64,000 nt of DNA from Barnesiella intestinihominis YIT 11860 (GCF_000296465.1 NZ_JH815203.1:496001-560000); one strand, 5' to 3'. Positions 36,492 through 46,016 are shown, counted from the first letter of the stretch. Notes: a model not told the origin generated them from the sequence alone. Numbers and translations: made by a program.

Positions 36492-37901
36492 CTATTTCCT
36501 CGACAACCAATACTTTTCTATCTCTTCGAGAGATTTCCCCGCCGTTTCGGGTATATAGCGCCACATAATCAGCATATAAGGCACACACATGACTGCAAAC
36601 AACAAGAATGTCCCGGCCGGAGTTATCGTACCCAATAACCACGGAGTAAGCTGGCTAACCAAATACGTTCCTACCCATAATGCAAATCCGGCAATGGACA
36701 TAGCTATACCACGCACTTTCGTCGGATACATTTCGGACAACAATACCCACACAACAGCACTGATCGAAACCGCCGTACAAAATACATACAACAAGAAAAA
36801 AATCAGCATCAATATGCTCGAAAGGCCTAACGATTCCCCGAACGAGAAATAGAAAGCGATAAGTAATAACGAAACAATCATTCCGCTGACGCCATAGTAC
36901 ACCAATTTCTTACGCCCTATTTTATCGATGATGAGTAATGCCAATACTGTCGTCCCCATATTCACGGCACCGATCAAAACCTGATAGAAAAGGGAATCGC
37001 CTCCCGACAGTCCGACATTTTCAAATATCGTAGGCCCGTAATACAAAACAGCATTTACACCCATAAACTGTCCCAAAATGGCAATACATAATCCGGCAAC
37101 GACAGCTGTAAGAATTCCGGGTTGAAACAAATACTTGAATTCCGATTTCGTCTCGTTGGCTATATGTGCCTGCAACTCCTCGACCTGCTTCTTCGCCCGT
37201 TCTTTCCGAGAATAAATCTTCCCGAAAATAGACTCCGATCGGGCGACCTTTCCTCGCAACAACAACCAACGCGGACTCTCCGGTATAATAAACAAAATGA
37301 TGAAAAACAAGAGTGCAGGCAAAGTTTCCATACCCAGCATCCCTCTCCAAACTTCATCGACAAATATCCAATTCATCAACTCGCTATTGAATCTCATGCT
37401 CTCCGAGACACTCAACAGCCAATAATTAATAAGGTATGCTCCCAAAAAACCTACGGTAATAGCCAGCTGATACAGCGAAACCAACCGGCCCCGATACTCG
37501 GTTACCGCGATTTCAGAGATATACATCGGCGAAACAATCGAAACGATACCGATTCCTATTCCACCGACAATACGATAAAAAACAAGCCATTGATAACTTC
37601 CACACAATGCACAGCCAATGGCCGAAACCGAAAACATAATCGACGCGAAAATCATCGTCAACCGACGACCTATCCAATCGCTCATCGTCCCAGCCACAGC
37701 AACCCCGGCGATAGAACCTACAAGAGCACACCCCACATACCAACCTTGTTCTATATCATTTAGCCCGAACAAGGTCGTAACCTGTTTAATCGTACCGGAA
37801 ATCACCGCCGTATCATACCCGAACAGGAAACCTCCACATGCAGCCACAACGGCCAGAAACAAGATATAACCGATATTATACGATGATTTTTTCATGGTCA
37901 T
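36492..37901 (-). CDS. MFS sugar porter (XylE/GLUT-like)
   Basis: 469 aa, 12 predicted membrane helices. Sugar-porter signatures: GGFLFGYDTAVISG in helix 1, SDWIGRR in loop 2-3, PESPRWLLLRGK after helix 6, DKIGRRKL in loop 8-9 and PETAGKSLEEIE after helix 12. It should carry a monosaccharide or small oligosaccharide with H+ across the inner membrane, completing the uptake route SusCD to periplasm to cytoplasm. Its ATG overlaps the DUF4434 stop by 4 bases; a second start at 37895 (MKKSSY) is equally good. Confidence 0.94.
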   Translation of the reverse strand: MTMKKSSYNIGYILFLAVVAACGGFLFGYDTAVISGTIKQVTTLFGLNDIEQGWYVGCALVGSIAGVAVAGTMSDWIGRRLTMIFASIMFSVSAIGCALCGSYQWLVFYRIVGGIGIGIVSIVSPMYISEIAVTEYRGRLVSLYQLAITVGFLGAYLINYWLLSVSESMRFNSELMNWIFVDEVWRGMLGMETLPALLFFIILFIIPESPRWLLLRGKVARSESIFGKIYSRKERAKKQVEELQAHIANETKSEFKYLFQPGILTAVVAGLCIAILGQFMGVNAVLYYGPTIFENVGLSGGDSLFYQVLIGAVNMGTTVLALLIIDKIGRKKLVYYGVSGMIVSLLLIAFYFSFGESLGLSSILMLIFFLLYVFCTAVSISAVVWVLLSEMYPTKVRGIAMSIAGFALWVGTYLVSQLTPWLLGTITPAGTFLLFAVMCVPYMLIMWRYIPETAGKSLEEIEKYWLSRK

Positions 37902-38983
37902 TTTATTTCGAAATATTCCCGGTAACGATCATAAAGATGCCCAGCCTGTAAATAGGCCGATTGAGGGCTCATAAAATGAGAAAACTCAAACGTAATAGCT
38001 TTGTCGTAGCCGGCACGTTTCGCAGCTTCCAGTTTCAAACGTAATTTATCGAACTTAATCGGGAAAAACTTAATAGGCATATCCCGATCGAACGACTCCG
38101 CATTCGTCCAACATTGCATGCCGTATTTATCGGCGAGTTTCTTATTGACCGAAAAAAACGCATCGAGTTCGTCATAATCGATATGCCCGTCTTGAAATGC
38201 ACAAGCATCGACCACATCGTGTATTCCATCGAAAATCTCGTTCCATTCCCGTTCATGCGTTTCCACCGAAATAGATTCGGCCTTTGTCAATCGCCCGCTC
38301 GAAGCCTGAACCGCCTTTTTACCGTCGATCCACGGCGATATGAACGTAGGCAACCCTCCCGAAACGTCTTTGCATTGTTTCCCCATAGCACGGAAAGCAT
38401 CGATTGCCCCTTTGGTCTGGCGACTGATTTCCCCGCTTATATACCAGCCTCCGAAACTTTTGTACTTCCCGTAATTCTTCCAAACCTCATCAATCACATA
38501 TTTATTATGTTCGATCTCGTAAGTCATATCCCGGGTTTCCCAAAACTTACCGGAATCGTACAAACCGAACCAAAATTTCATACCATATTTCTCGGCCAGC
38601 CGAAGAAACATATCGACCAAATCGACCGACGGCATATAACAACCTTTGCTCAACAAATACTTAGACGGATAAGTAATAAATTTTTTATATCCCGAACGAA
38701 TAAGTATGACCGTATCGATTCCGATGGCTTTCATATACCGGAAGTCCCGATCCCATTCTTTCTCACCCCAATTCTGATGTGGAATATCGTGAGATATTTC
38801 GTCGAGAAACGTCCCTGTGATTTTCAACCCATTAGATTTAGGGACAATAAGTCCACCGCCCTCCGAGGTTCCAGAAAACGACGAAGACACACCATTACTA
38901 CCCAATGCTTCTATTTGAGAACCTATTACCGCCGAGGTTCCAGCAAGTGCGACTTTTTTAAGAAAATCTCTCCTGTTATTCAT
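37898..38983 (-). CDS. DUF4434 TIM-barrel protein with Tat-type signal
   Basis: 361 aa from ATG 38983; upstream frame residues (MHKTQYIF) were rejected. The start MNNRRDFLKKVALAG is a twin-arginine signal. The body matches DUF4434 (TIM-barrel glycosidase-like): GTFLDEISHDIPHQNW, ILIRSGYKKFITYPS, MKFWFGLYDSG. Two candidate catalytic acids are E185 (YISGE) and E296 (CWTNAESF), on what would be strands 4 and 7 as in clan GH-A. Tat export implies folding, perhaps with a cofactor, before reaching the periplasm. It is first in operon 1. The activity of the family is not established. Confidence 0.82.
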   Translation of the reverse strand: MNNRRDFLKKVALAGTSAVIGSQIEALGSNGVSSSFSGTSEGGGLIVPKSNGLKITGTFLDEISHDIPHQNWGEKEWDRDFRYMKAIGIDTVILIRSGYKKFITYPSKYLLSKGCYMPSVDLVDMFLRLAEKYGMKFWFGLYDSGKFWETRDMTYEIEHNKYVIDEVWKNYGKYKSFGGWYISGEISRQTKGAIDAFRAMGKQCKDVSGGLPTFISPWIDGKKAVQASSGRLTKAESISVETHEREWNEIFDGIHDVVDACAFQDGHIDYDELDAFFSVNKKLADKYGMQCWTNAESFDRDMPIKFFPIKFDKLRLKLEAAKRAGYDKAITFEFSHFMSPQSAYLQAGHLYDRYREYFEIK

Positions 38984-39015
38984 GATATATCTAAAAATAT
39001 ACTGTGTTTTATGCA

Positions 39016-39048
39016 ATAGTTAAGCTAAAATGTTAATTACTTAACTAT
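39016..39048 (-). promoter_or_regulatory. Candidate operator for the ROK repressor
   Basis: Perfect 9-bp inverted repeat ATAGTTAAG/CTTAACTAT (39016-39024, 39040-39048) with a 15-bp A/T-rich spacer. It lies directly after the -7 box of operon 1, around and just after the expected transcription start. The position suits a roadblock-type repressor site. That the repressor encoded at 39118-40323 binds here is inference. Confidence 0.5.
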
Positions 39049-39056
39049 CACACCTA

Positions 39057-39064
39057 CAAATATA
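39057..39064 (-). promoter_or_regulatory. -7 box of PUL operon 1
   Basis: TATATTTG on the minus strand, a perfect consensus, about 75 bp before the DUF4434 ATG. The -33 match is poor (TCTG at plus 39087-39090, 22-bp spacer). Confidence 0.65.
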
Positions 39065-39117
39065 GTATATTTTTATTTATATACCACAGAATAAATAAAA
39101 AATTTTATTATATATAC

Positions 39118-40323
39118 TTATTCTTCGAACATTCGACTTCTCGATATTAGACAAGAACCTATCAAACCGGCATTATCGCCAAGTTTAGAAATCACAATCG
39201 TCGTATCCCGATTGACCAAATTGAGGGAATATTTTCGCACCGCCGTCTTAATCGGTTGCAAAATATAATCCCCGGTAAGAGACAAAGCCCCTCCTATAAT
39301 TACTAACTCCGGGTTAAGGATATTAATCAAACCGGCAATATGTTTTCCCAAATTATTACCTATGTCTTCAATCAAATCGATGCACATCACATCGTCTTTT
39401 TCCGTTGCGGCAATCACATCTTTTAATGTAAGGGCATTCTTCTCTCTTATTCGGGAAGACAACAAAGATATTTCTCCGTTCGCCTCCCGCTCCATCAATT
39501 TCCTAATTAAAGCCGAACCGGAAGCCTCGGTTTCGAGACAGCCCTTTTTTCCACAATGGCACAATACTTCATTATCGTAACTAACGACATGACCGAACTC
39601 ACCGGCGAAACCCGATTTCCCCGTATATATTCTGCCATCGACAATAATGCCTATCCCCAGTCCCCAGCTCACATTCACGAATATAATGTTTTTCTCGCCA
39701 TGCACATTTCCTTGCAAGTACTCTCCATAGGTCATGGCACGAGTATCGTTCTCGATAGTCACATTATACCCCAGCTTTTCCCGAAGAACCTCCGCCAAAG
39801 GCCTCTCTTCGAAATTAAAAATACTATAACTATATCCCGAAGCAGGATTTACCCGCCCCGATATATTGATATTTATATTCAAAATTTTCTCGCTATTAAT
39901 CGAGAGAGTTTTAATAAACTTCTGTATGATACCAGCTAATGCATCCAAGCTCTCTTTGGTATTGGCATTCTTAAACGGCACATCTAATTTCTTATCGATC
40001 AAGTCGCCTCTGAAATTCACAACGCCGATATGCAAGCTGGAATGCTTAATATCTACACCGATAAAATACCCCGACTCTGGATTCAACCCATATAAATTGG
40101 GATGCCTTCCCCCATTCGTTTCCAACTTCCCATAGACATTCAAGTAGCCATTACCGCACATCTCATCGATAAATTTCGTAACAGTAGGCACACTCAAATC
40201 CAATTCTTTGGACAGCTCTGTAATCGTAGAACAACCATTCTGAATATAATGAGTAATAATTCTCTTCTTTATAAGAGAATTTTTCGACCCTTTCTCAAAC
40301 TCTTTCAACAATAAATGAGGCAT
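39118..40323 (-). CDS. ROK-family transcriptional repressor (NagC/XylR type)
   Basis: 401 aa. An N-terminal winged helix (~18-75: LIKKRIITHYIQNG, STITELSKELDLSVPTVTKFIDEM) is followed by a ROK domain: IGVDIKHSSLHIGVV, ENDTRAMTYGEY, SGFAGEFGHV and the zinc site CHCGKKGCLE. The sugar-kinase DIGGT loop is replaced by DIKHS, which fits a sugar sensor without full kinase activity. Transcribed toward the PUL and separated by the operon 1 promoter region, it is the likely local regulator. The inducer is unknown, possibly an N-acetylhexosamine or its phosphate. Confidence 0.9.
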   Translation of the reverse strand: MPHLLLKEFEKGSKNSLIKKRIITHYIQNGCSTITELSKELDLSVPTVTKFIDEMCGNGYLNVYGKLETNGGRHPNLYGLNPESGYFIGVDIKHSSLHIGVVNFRGDLIDKKLDVPFKNANTKESLDALAGIIQKFIKTLSINSEKILNININISGRVNPASGYSYSIFNFEERPLAEVLREKLGYNVTIENDTRAMTYGEYLQGNVHGEKNIIFVNVSWGLGIGIIVDGRIYTGKSGFAGEFGHVVSYDNEVLCHCGKKGCLETEASGSALIRKLMEREANGEISLLSSRIREKNALTLKDVIAATEKDDVMCIDLIEDIGNNLGKHIAGLINILNPELVIIGGALSLTGDYILQPIKTAVRKYSLNLVNRDTTIVISKLGDNAGLIGSCLISRSRMFEE

Positions 40324-40687
40324 AACGAGATTACTTTTTTCGACTTACATTGATAAAATAGGAATAAAAAACAAACCCGATCGAAATACTCCCGTCAAAC
40401 TTATCTTTATTCCTGCTTGCGCTATCTTTCCGTAAAAATAATAAATTTGTTCAAAACAGAGAAATTAAATAAATATATTTATTAATATTTTTATCGACAA
40501 ATTCATTACCGACCACCTTTATGATTACAAACAGACAGAAACCAACCGTAATCCTACACATCTACTCGCTATATCATCGCACAAAACAGAAAGTTATTTT
40601 TTAGATATGCCCTATCATCTCATAAATAAAAGAACGGAGAGCCGAATTCGACTCTCCGTTCCACCACGAATCTAAATTCTTACTTAT
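40324..40687. other. Intergenic region between ROK regulator and lipoprotein operon
   Basis: 364 bp. Holds a minus-strand -7 box TAAGTTTG (plus 40396-40403) suited to the ROK gene, without a clear -33. Further up is a 16-bp palindrome AATAAATATATTTATT (40468-40483). The terminator at 40632-40661 serves the lipoprotein operon. No ORF. Confidence 0.45.
40632..40661 (-). terminator. Terminator of the TonB receptor/lipoprotein operon
   Basis: 15-bp arms with one mismatch (40632-40646 with 40647-40661), followed on the minus strand by TTTTATTTAT. It lies 26 bp past the stop at 40688. Confidence 0.82.
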
Positions 40688-41863
40688 TTATTCCTCAACT
40701 TTGAAAGCATCGATCTCACGGATACCGGGAAGACCATAGTTAGCTTTTTTAAGACCGTTAACATAAACAGTCATACCAATTCTCTCCGGATGGCCTTCAA
40801 GTTTAGCAGCATCTCTCAAACTCTTAGCGGCATCAGTATCATTTAATTTTACCAAAAGACATTTCGAACCATCTGTCTCTTCTGCATTATCTGCAATAAA
40901 TACTTGGCTATAACCAGTAAATTCAGCAGCACCGACCCATTCTATATCTCCGGCTTGTTTAGCTTCATCGAACGATTTATAAGAAGTCTTTGAAGGGTTA
41001 TTTTTAATACAACCTACAACATACCCTTTAACCGCAAAAGTTTCGCCATTTGCAATTTCCAAAGCCTCGGCAACAGTCTTAGCTTTTGTCCAATCCACCT
41101 CGGGTGTAGGTTCAGGTTCTACACCTTCCTCGATGAAATGAGCTACCTGATTACGGCCAAAAGCAAAGTCGTCAATACAATATGTTGTAGATTTGCCTTT
41201 ACCGCCTTCTGCCGTATAGTGGAAACCGATATAAACGATATCGCCTTTGCCCTCCAAGCTGATATTGCCCGAAGCCACCCAACCACCGAACGGGCTACTA
41301 CCAACAGGATTAGCATTCGCCTCCGTTGCCAAATTAACTTCTAACTTCACTTTGGAAGAAGCGGTCGATTTGGGTTCATTCATCACATACACTTCGAGTT
41401 TGGTAGAGTTTTGCCAATAAGCACCTTGACTATAAAAAGAGAAGATTTTTTTATCCGCCTCTTTTACATTCAAAGCCGGAGAAATCATCCACCAGTCATA
41501 AGCCAAACCCGCATTTTTATCGCTGCTGTCGTGAGCGGTAGCCTGAATATATTTATCTACCGAGCCATCTGTCTTACTTGTAAAAATCTTGCTTTGCCAT
41601 GTACGGTCATCGTCAGACGGGGAAATAATCTCGTGAGTCCAACCCGGGCACAACTCATTGATAGGCGTATACTCAGCCTCGATATTGTTGAACTGATAAA
41701 TCGTATCTTTCACAACAACCGACGGAGTACTAGGGTTTCCTCCCTCACCTCCATCGCCACCCGTACCGGGCAGATCCTCGTCTTCACTGTTCGAACAAGC
41801 GGAGAATCCTGCAACTGTCATAGCTGCCATAAAAATCCATGCAAATTTTCTCATCTTTTTCAT
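40688..41863 (-). CDS. Surface lipoprotein with choice-of-anchor J-like and DUF6359-type OB-fold domains
   Basis: 391 aa. Lipobox AGFSAC, then an acidic/Gly linker (SEDEDLPGTGGDGGEGG) typical of surface-exported lipoproteins. Residues ~50-240 resemble a choice-of-anchor J jelly roll: WWMISPALNV, FSFYSQGAYW, IGFHYTAEG, YCIDDFAFG. Residues ~265-391 read as the DUF6359 OB fold (TVAEALEIANGETFAVKGYVVG ... LVKLN ... VYVNGLKKANYGLPGIREI). It is the last gene of an operon with a DUF5689 lipoprotein and a TonB receptor; the divergent neighbour is a secreted EEP enzyme. A nucleic-acid or phosphoester ligand is inferred from that context. Confidence 0.8.
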   Translation of the reverse strand: MKKMRKFAWIFMAAMTVAGFSACSNSEDEDLPGTGGDGGEGGNPSTPSVVVKDTIYQFNNIEAEYTPINELCPGWTHEIISPSDDDRTWQSKIFTSKTDGSVDKYIQATAHDSSDKNAGLAYDWWMISPALNVKEADKKIFSFYSQGAYWQNSTKLEVYVMNEPKSTASSKVKLEVNLATEANANPVGSSPFGGWVASGNISLEGKGDIVYIGFHYTAEGGKGKSTTYCIDDFAFGRNQVAHFIEEGVEPEPTPEVDWTKAKTVAEALEIANGETFAVKGYVVGCIKNNPSKTSYKSFDEAKQAGDIEWVGAAEFTGYSQVFIADNAEETDGSKCLLVKLNDTDAAKSLRDAAKLEGHPERIGMTVYVNGLKKANYGLPGIREIDAFKVEE

Positions 41864-41963
41864 ATTAAAATTTATTTGGGGTTAAAAATATTATTACGAT
41901 TCATGCAAAAATAGATCGCTCCTCAGCATAACCAATTTCATTTGATTTCGCGCCCGACTCACC

Positions 41964-42986
41964 CTATTGAGGGAAATCGAATCCTTTGAGATCGGCAAAC
42001 GGCTTATCCAGCGACCGTACGGTCAACTGCCAAGTTCCGTCATAGGCCTCGTTATCTTGGAACCACCCTACAATCGCAGTAATTTCTCCTTTGTTGCCGC
42101 TATCGGGGGTAGGAATGCGACGATCGGCAAACCGAGCATACTCACTGGTTGATATATATACATCTACCGTATTGCCACTATCATCGGCAATCTCTCGGGA
42201 GCGAGGGAACCCGATATTATATTTTTTATTGTTATCGTAAGTCGCAGGAGCAAACGTAGGGTTCAAAGCGTACTTCGCCAAAGCGGCCGTCACATTCTTT
42301 CCGTCCGACGGGAACGGGAAAATCTCATCGTTCAATTTCTTTCCATCGGAATCGTATCCTGTAAAATAGACATCTTTAATCTTCACGATTTTGAAATAAC
42401 CATACTTGTCCATTTCGGTGATCTCTTTCAAAGTCTTTTCTTCCACAACTATTTTAGAAGGATCGGGAGTTCCTATCTTCTGGATATGTTTCATCGCCAG
42501 CGTATAAGGGATACGCCCGGGCTCTTCACGAATCTTATTGTCGTTGCGATATCCGCGTACTCCCAACTGGGGTGCTGCCGCATAACGTCCCAAAACCAAT
42601 CCGTTACAGCGAATAGCTACCACTTGTCCCAACGGCAACATACCCGAAAGACTTCCGGCATCGACCGAAACTTTCAAACAAGTATGGTCATCGTCCAGAC
42701 TTTGTATAACGAAATATTTATATACGTTGCCCGCACGGTCATCGGTAATAATCCGACCTCTAACGATGATATCGTTGGGAGAATCGATCGTATCGATTGT
42801 AAACAGGCCCTCTTTCGTATCGAAATTTTCGATAAGGTCTTTAATAGTTACCGTCTGGGGCCAAGCCTCATCGCTGCCTTCGGGAACCGTAGCAAAATCT
42901 TCGGGAATGGCATCGAATTCTTTTTCACACGCCGTAAACAGCATAAGAGCTGCAAATACGACACCGATATATTTTAATTGTCTCAT
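41964..42986 (-). CDS. DUF5689-type surface lipoprotein
   Basis: 340 aa. Lipobox LMLFTAC (C20) followed by EKEFDAIPED. The central OB-like domain (VTIKDLIENFDTKEGLFTIDTID, IIVRGRIITDDRAGNVYKYFVIQS, LPLGQVVAIRCNGLVLGRY) is the DUF5689 pattern. It lies 15 bp downstream of the TonB receptor gene and about 100 bp upstream of the DUF6359 lipoprotein. By position it takes the place of a SusD-like ligand-binding lid, though it is unrelated to SusD. The ligand is unknown. Confidence 0.82.
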   Translation of the reverse strand: MRQLKYIGVVFAALMLFTACEKEFDAIPEDFATVPEGSDEAWPQTVTIKDLIENFDTKEGLFTIDTIDSPNDIIVRGRIITDDRAGNVYKYFVIQSLDDDHTCLKVSVDAGSLSGMLPLGQVVAIRCNGLVLGRYAAAPQLGVRGYRNDNKIREEPGRIPYTLAMKHIQKIGTPDPSKIVVEEKTLKEITEMDKYGYFKIVKIKDVYFTGYDSDGKKLNDEIFPFPSDGKNVTAALAKYALNPTFAPATYDNNKKYNIGFPRSREIADDSGNTVDVYISTSEYARFADRRIPTPDSGNKGEITAIVGWFQDNEAYDGTWQLTVRSLDKPFADLKGFDFPQ

Positions 42987-43001
42987 ACTCTAAACGATTT
43001 A

Positions 43002-46000
43002 TTAAAATTTGAAACCGACATTGATAAACATATTGAAGCCCCAAGCATAATAATATTTATTGGGGAATTTGTCCACCGATTGTATATCCTTGGTTACACT
43101 CTTGTTATCCCGGCTGACACGACCTTGTTGATAACCGCCGGTAATCATGCTGGTATTATTGAGAATATTATTGAAGCTAAGGTTGATATTCAACTGTTGC
43201 TTACGATTGTTGAGATAAATCAATTTACCTACCGAAGCATCGAGCAAGAACCCGCCTTTAAGTTTCTCCTGCGAACCGATCATCTCCTTCTGATTGTAGT
43301 ACTTAACGATATCGGAACCTTTATTCCCGGTATAGTCTCTAACAAGAACCGGTTTACCGGTCTTTTGATCAAAACTCCAAACCATAGAAGTTTGACCATT
43401 CTTATCGATACCGATAATGCGATAACCGTTGTAGTTCTGCTCCAATCCTACTTCATTGGGATATTTTCCGCCATACATATTCATGTGCGTGAAACGCGAC
43501 GGTGAGAAATCGAGGTAATTGTTATCGAAGTAAGAAAGCGTTATGTCGGCAAACCACATCTTCGGGTGAAAATAATCCAGCGTAATGCTTGCGGCCAACT
43601 GAGGACCGTTGCTCACATGAAGACCTTCGGTGTAAACTTTTTCGGTATAATCGGTCGAAGCAGCCCGCCCGTCGACTATAACCGGCAATTGTTCGGTAAA
43701 GAGATTCATACCGTTCTCGGCGCTCATCGTTCCCATACAATCGTTGGTATATTTGTAGCTGCCATACGTTCCTGCCGCCGATATGGTGAAGCTGCTGTTC
43801 AACTTCACGCTCACACCGGCCTCGACACCAAAGTGACGTTTATTCACACCCGACAATGTATGATTTACATACGTGCGGAACTCATCGTGATAATATCCCG
43901 TACTTTCTACGCCATCGCGGAATTCCGTGAAGAATCCTGTTACCCGACCTTTTACAATCGATGTATTCAATTGATAGGTCAAATCGGCCGAGAATACTTT
44001 CTCCGATTTCAAACCCCTGATACGAGTATCTTTAATACGAGGCGCTACATAGGCATAACCGGCCAACGGAGCCCGAGATTCTGCCAAAGCATTTAACGAC
44101 AAACGATTATGTCCGTCTATCTTATATACGATACCGGCCTTGATACTGGGATCTATAAAATACATCTGTTTACCGAAGCCCTTAGACCGGGCTCCAATAA
44201 CCTCGGCACGACCGTTTCTCATCAAACCTTCACGTTGGAAAGAGGTATAGGATAACCGTGCGGCATAATAGATATCGAACAAGGGTAATTTCCAATCGTT
44301 CTGTATAAATGCCGAAGCATTGATAACATGCATATTGTAATTATATCCGAACTTATCACCTTTATAAACAGCTCGGTTCGGGTCGTCCAAATCATTCTGG
44401 ATAATGTCCTGATTGTCGGTAAAGTCACGTTCGGCAAACTGGTCTATATCGATCCACTGATTAGCCCCTAACAAGTCATCGACGGTTTTGTAGTGCATTC
44501 CTTTCGCATATTTGGCTTCGATACCGGCCGTCAATTTGAGTTCGCTATTCAACTGATTGGTGTACAAAAAGTTCAAAGGTATTTCCATCAAGTTGTTGTG
44601 ACGACGCTCCAAAATATACTTGGCACTTCCGTTGGGATTAATGGCATTGTTGGTATAGTTCGCGCTATACATCGCATTCCAATTAATCTGGGTAACGTTA
44701 GGATCGCCGGCTCTCCATAAATCGGCAATCTGATTGGCCAATCCCTTATTCACCTCTTTGTAATAGGCATTATAAATATCGTCGGGACCATCTACCGCCA
44801 ACTGATAATATTGCCAACTGGGCAAATTACGGTAATAATCGGGACGGGGATCGGGAGCGTTATAAAAAGCTATCGCCGAATTACTGTATTGGCTGTAATG
44901 GAATCCTACGCCGGCAGACAATTTGCTCTCATCGTCGATTTTCCAGTCCCAATTAAAAATTGCCGTAGGGTCATAGCTGTGGACAATACGGGAATTACGC
45001 TTTTCTCCGTCTTGGTATCCCCAATAAGGATTGTAATAAATTCCCCGATAATCGTAAACCTCCTGTGAAACGGCAGCTGACTGTGCCCGTTTGGTCGGTG
45101 CACCGAACGTCGTCAAGGCAAATCGATGGTCGCCCAATACTTTCTCGGCAGCAAGGAAATAGCCGAAAGAGTTGTAAAAGGTTCCTTCCGTGCGTCCCTC
45201 GTCGGCCCAACGATAAACGACCGACCCGGTAAAAGCCCAACCGTTGTCCATAATGCCGGTCGAGTAGATAGCCTGTCCGCGCAATTTATAAGCACGATTC
45301 GTGTAAGCGGCATTTACATTCGTACCTGCTGCATAGTTGGTTGCCCGCGTGTTGATATTCGTCGTTCCTCCCAAAGAACCGTAAGCATACCCCGGCATTT
45401 CAAGACCATTCACGGCATCTTTATTTCTCATGGCATTGTTCAATCCTCCGAGACTCGAATAGTTGAAACGGCCGCGTTCCAAATCATTAAAGTTAAGTCC
45501 GTTTATATAGGTAGAAGATTCCCGTTGTTCATATCCCCGCACATTAAAACGCATAGGGCTATATGAATAACTGGCTGCCTGCAAATAAACATCGTCGGCA
45601 GCGCCGGACAGATAGGATGCCGATTGAGATGCGGCACTGCCCTCGTCGTCTATCGCCGACTCGTCGAGCTCGAAAATATTATCTTCGAGAGCCTGTTGAT
45701 TGAGTGTATTGTCTACTTTCTTAGGTTGCAAAGAAGCATTCAAGGTATTTACGCCGTCATTTACCACAAAGTCGACAGAATAAGCCTTATAATCAGCCGC
45801 CGTAAATACAACAACCACAGACCCTGCCCTAACTTTCTTCAACTCGAAATTTCCGTCAAAATCCGTAACAGCCGACACGTTCCGTATCGCAACTTTTACA
45901 TTCGCAATAGGTTTGTTTGTTTCATAGTCAACGACAACACCTCTTACTGATGCGGCCTGAACAAAAGCCGGTACGACAAGAAGCCATGTCATTAATAACC

Positions 46001-46016
46001 ATAGTTTACGATTCAT
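43002..46016 (-). CDS. TonB-dependent outer-membrane receptor with CarboxypepD-like domain
   Basis: 1004 aa from ATG 46016 (MNRKLWLLMTWLL); the 28 extra upstream codons were rejected because a signal peptide begins only here (cleavage near FVQAAS). A carboxypeptidase-regulatory-like domain (RGVVVDYETNKPIANVKVAIR) leads to a plug with SPMRFNVRGYEQRESSTYINGLNF, then a barrel ending NMFINVGFKF. It lacks the SusC VVVVGYGTQ block, and the partner is a DUF5689 lipoprotein rather than SusD. Substrate unknown; proximity to a secreted nuclease/phosphatase suggests uptake of its products. Confidence 0.9.
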   Translation of the reverse strand: MNRKLWLLMTWLLVVPAFVQAASVRGVVVDYETNKPIANVKVAIRNVSAVTDFDGNFELKKVRAGSVVVVFTAADYKAYSVDFVVNDGVNTLNASLQPKKVDNTLNQQALEDNIFELDESAIDDEGSAASQSASYLSGAADDVYLQAASYSYSPMRFNVRGYEQRESSTYINGLNFNDLERGRFNYSSLGGLNNAMRNKDAVNGLEMPGYAYGSLGGTTNINTRATNYAAGTNVNAAYTNRAYKLRGQAIYSTGIMDNGWAFTGSVVYRWADEGRTEGTFYNSFGYFLAAEKVLGDHRFALTTFGAPTKRAQSAAVSQEVYDYRGIYYNPYWGYQDGEKRNSRIVHSYDPTAIFNWDWKIDDESKLSAGVGFHYSQYSNSAIAFYNAPDPRPDYYRNLPSWQYYQLAVDGPDDIYNAYYKEVNKGLANQIADLWRAGDPNVTQINWNAMYSANYTNNAINPNGSAKYILERRHNNLMEIPLNFLYTNQLNSELKLTAGIEAKYAKGMHYKTVDDLLGANQWIDIDQFAERDFTDNQDIIQNDLDDPNRAVYKGDKFGYNYNMHVINASAFIQNDWKLPLFDIYYAARLSYTSFQREGLMRNGRAEVIGARSKGFGKQMYFIDPSIKAGIVYKIDGHNRLSLNALAESRAPLAGYAYVAPRIKDTRIRGLKSEKVFSADLTYQLNTSIVKGRVTGFFTEFRDGVESTGYYHDEFRTYVNHTLSGVNKRHFGVEAGVSVKLNSSFTISAAGTYGSYKYTNDCMGTMSAENGMNLFTEQLPVIVDGRAASTDYTEKVYTEGLHVSNGPQLAASITLDYFHPKMWFADITLSYFDNNYLDFSPSRFTHMNMYGGKYPNEVGLEQNYNGYRIIGIDKNGQTSMVWSFDQKTGKPVLVRDYTGNKGSDIVKYYNQKEMIGSQEKLKGGFLLDASVGKLIYLNNRKQQLNINLSFNNILNNTSMITGGYQQGRVSRDNKSVTKDIQSVDKFPNKYYYAWGFNMFINVGFKF

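Noticed and set aside
38114-39019. 301-aa plus-strand open frame
   Set aside because: Antisense to the DUF4434 gene, whose motifs and Tat signal are clear; the composition of the antisense product is shadow-like (Phe/Ile/His/Arg-rich, no domain).
40468-40483. A/T palindrome AATAAATATATTTATT as a firm operator
   Set aside because: Perfect, but made only of A and T in an A/T-rich gap, so chance occurrence is likely; kept only as a note.
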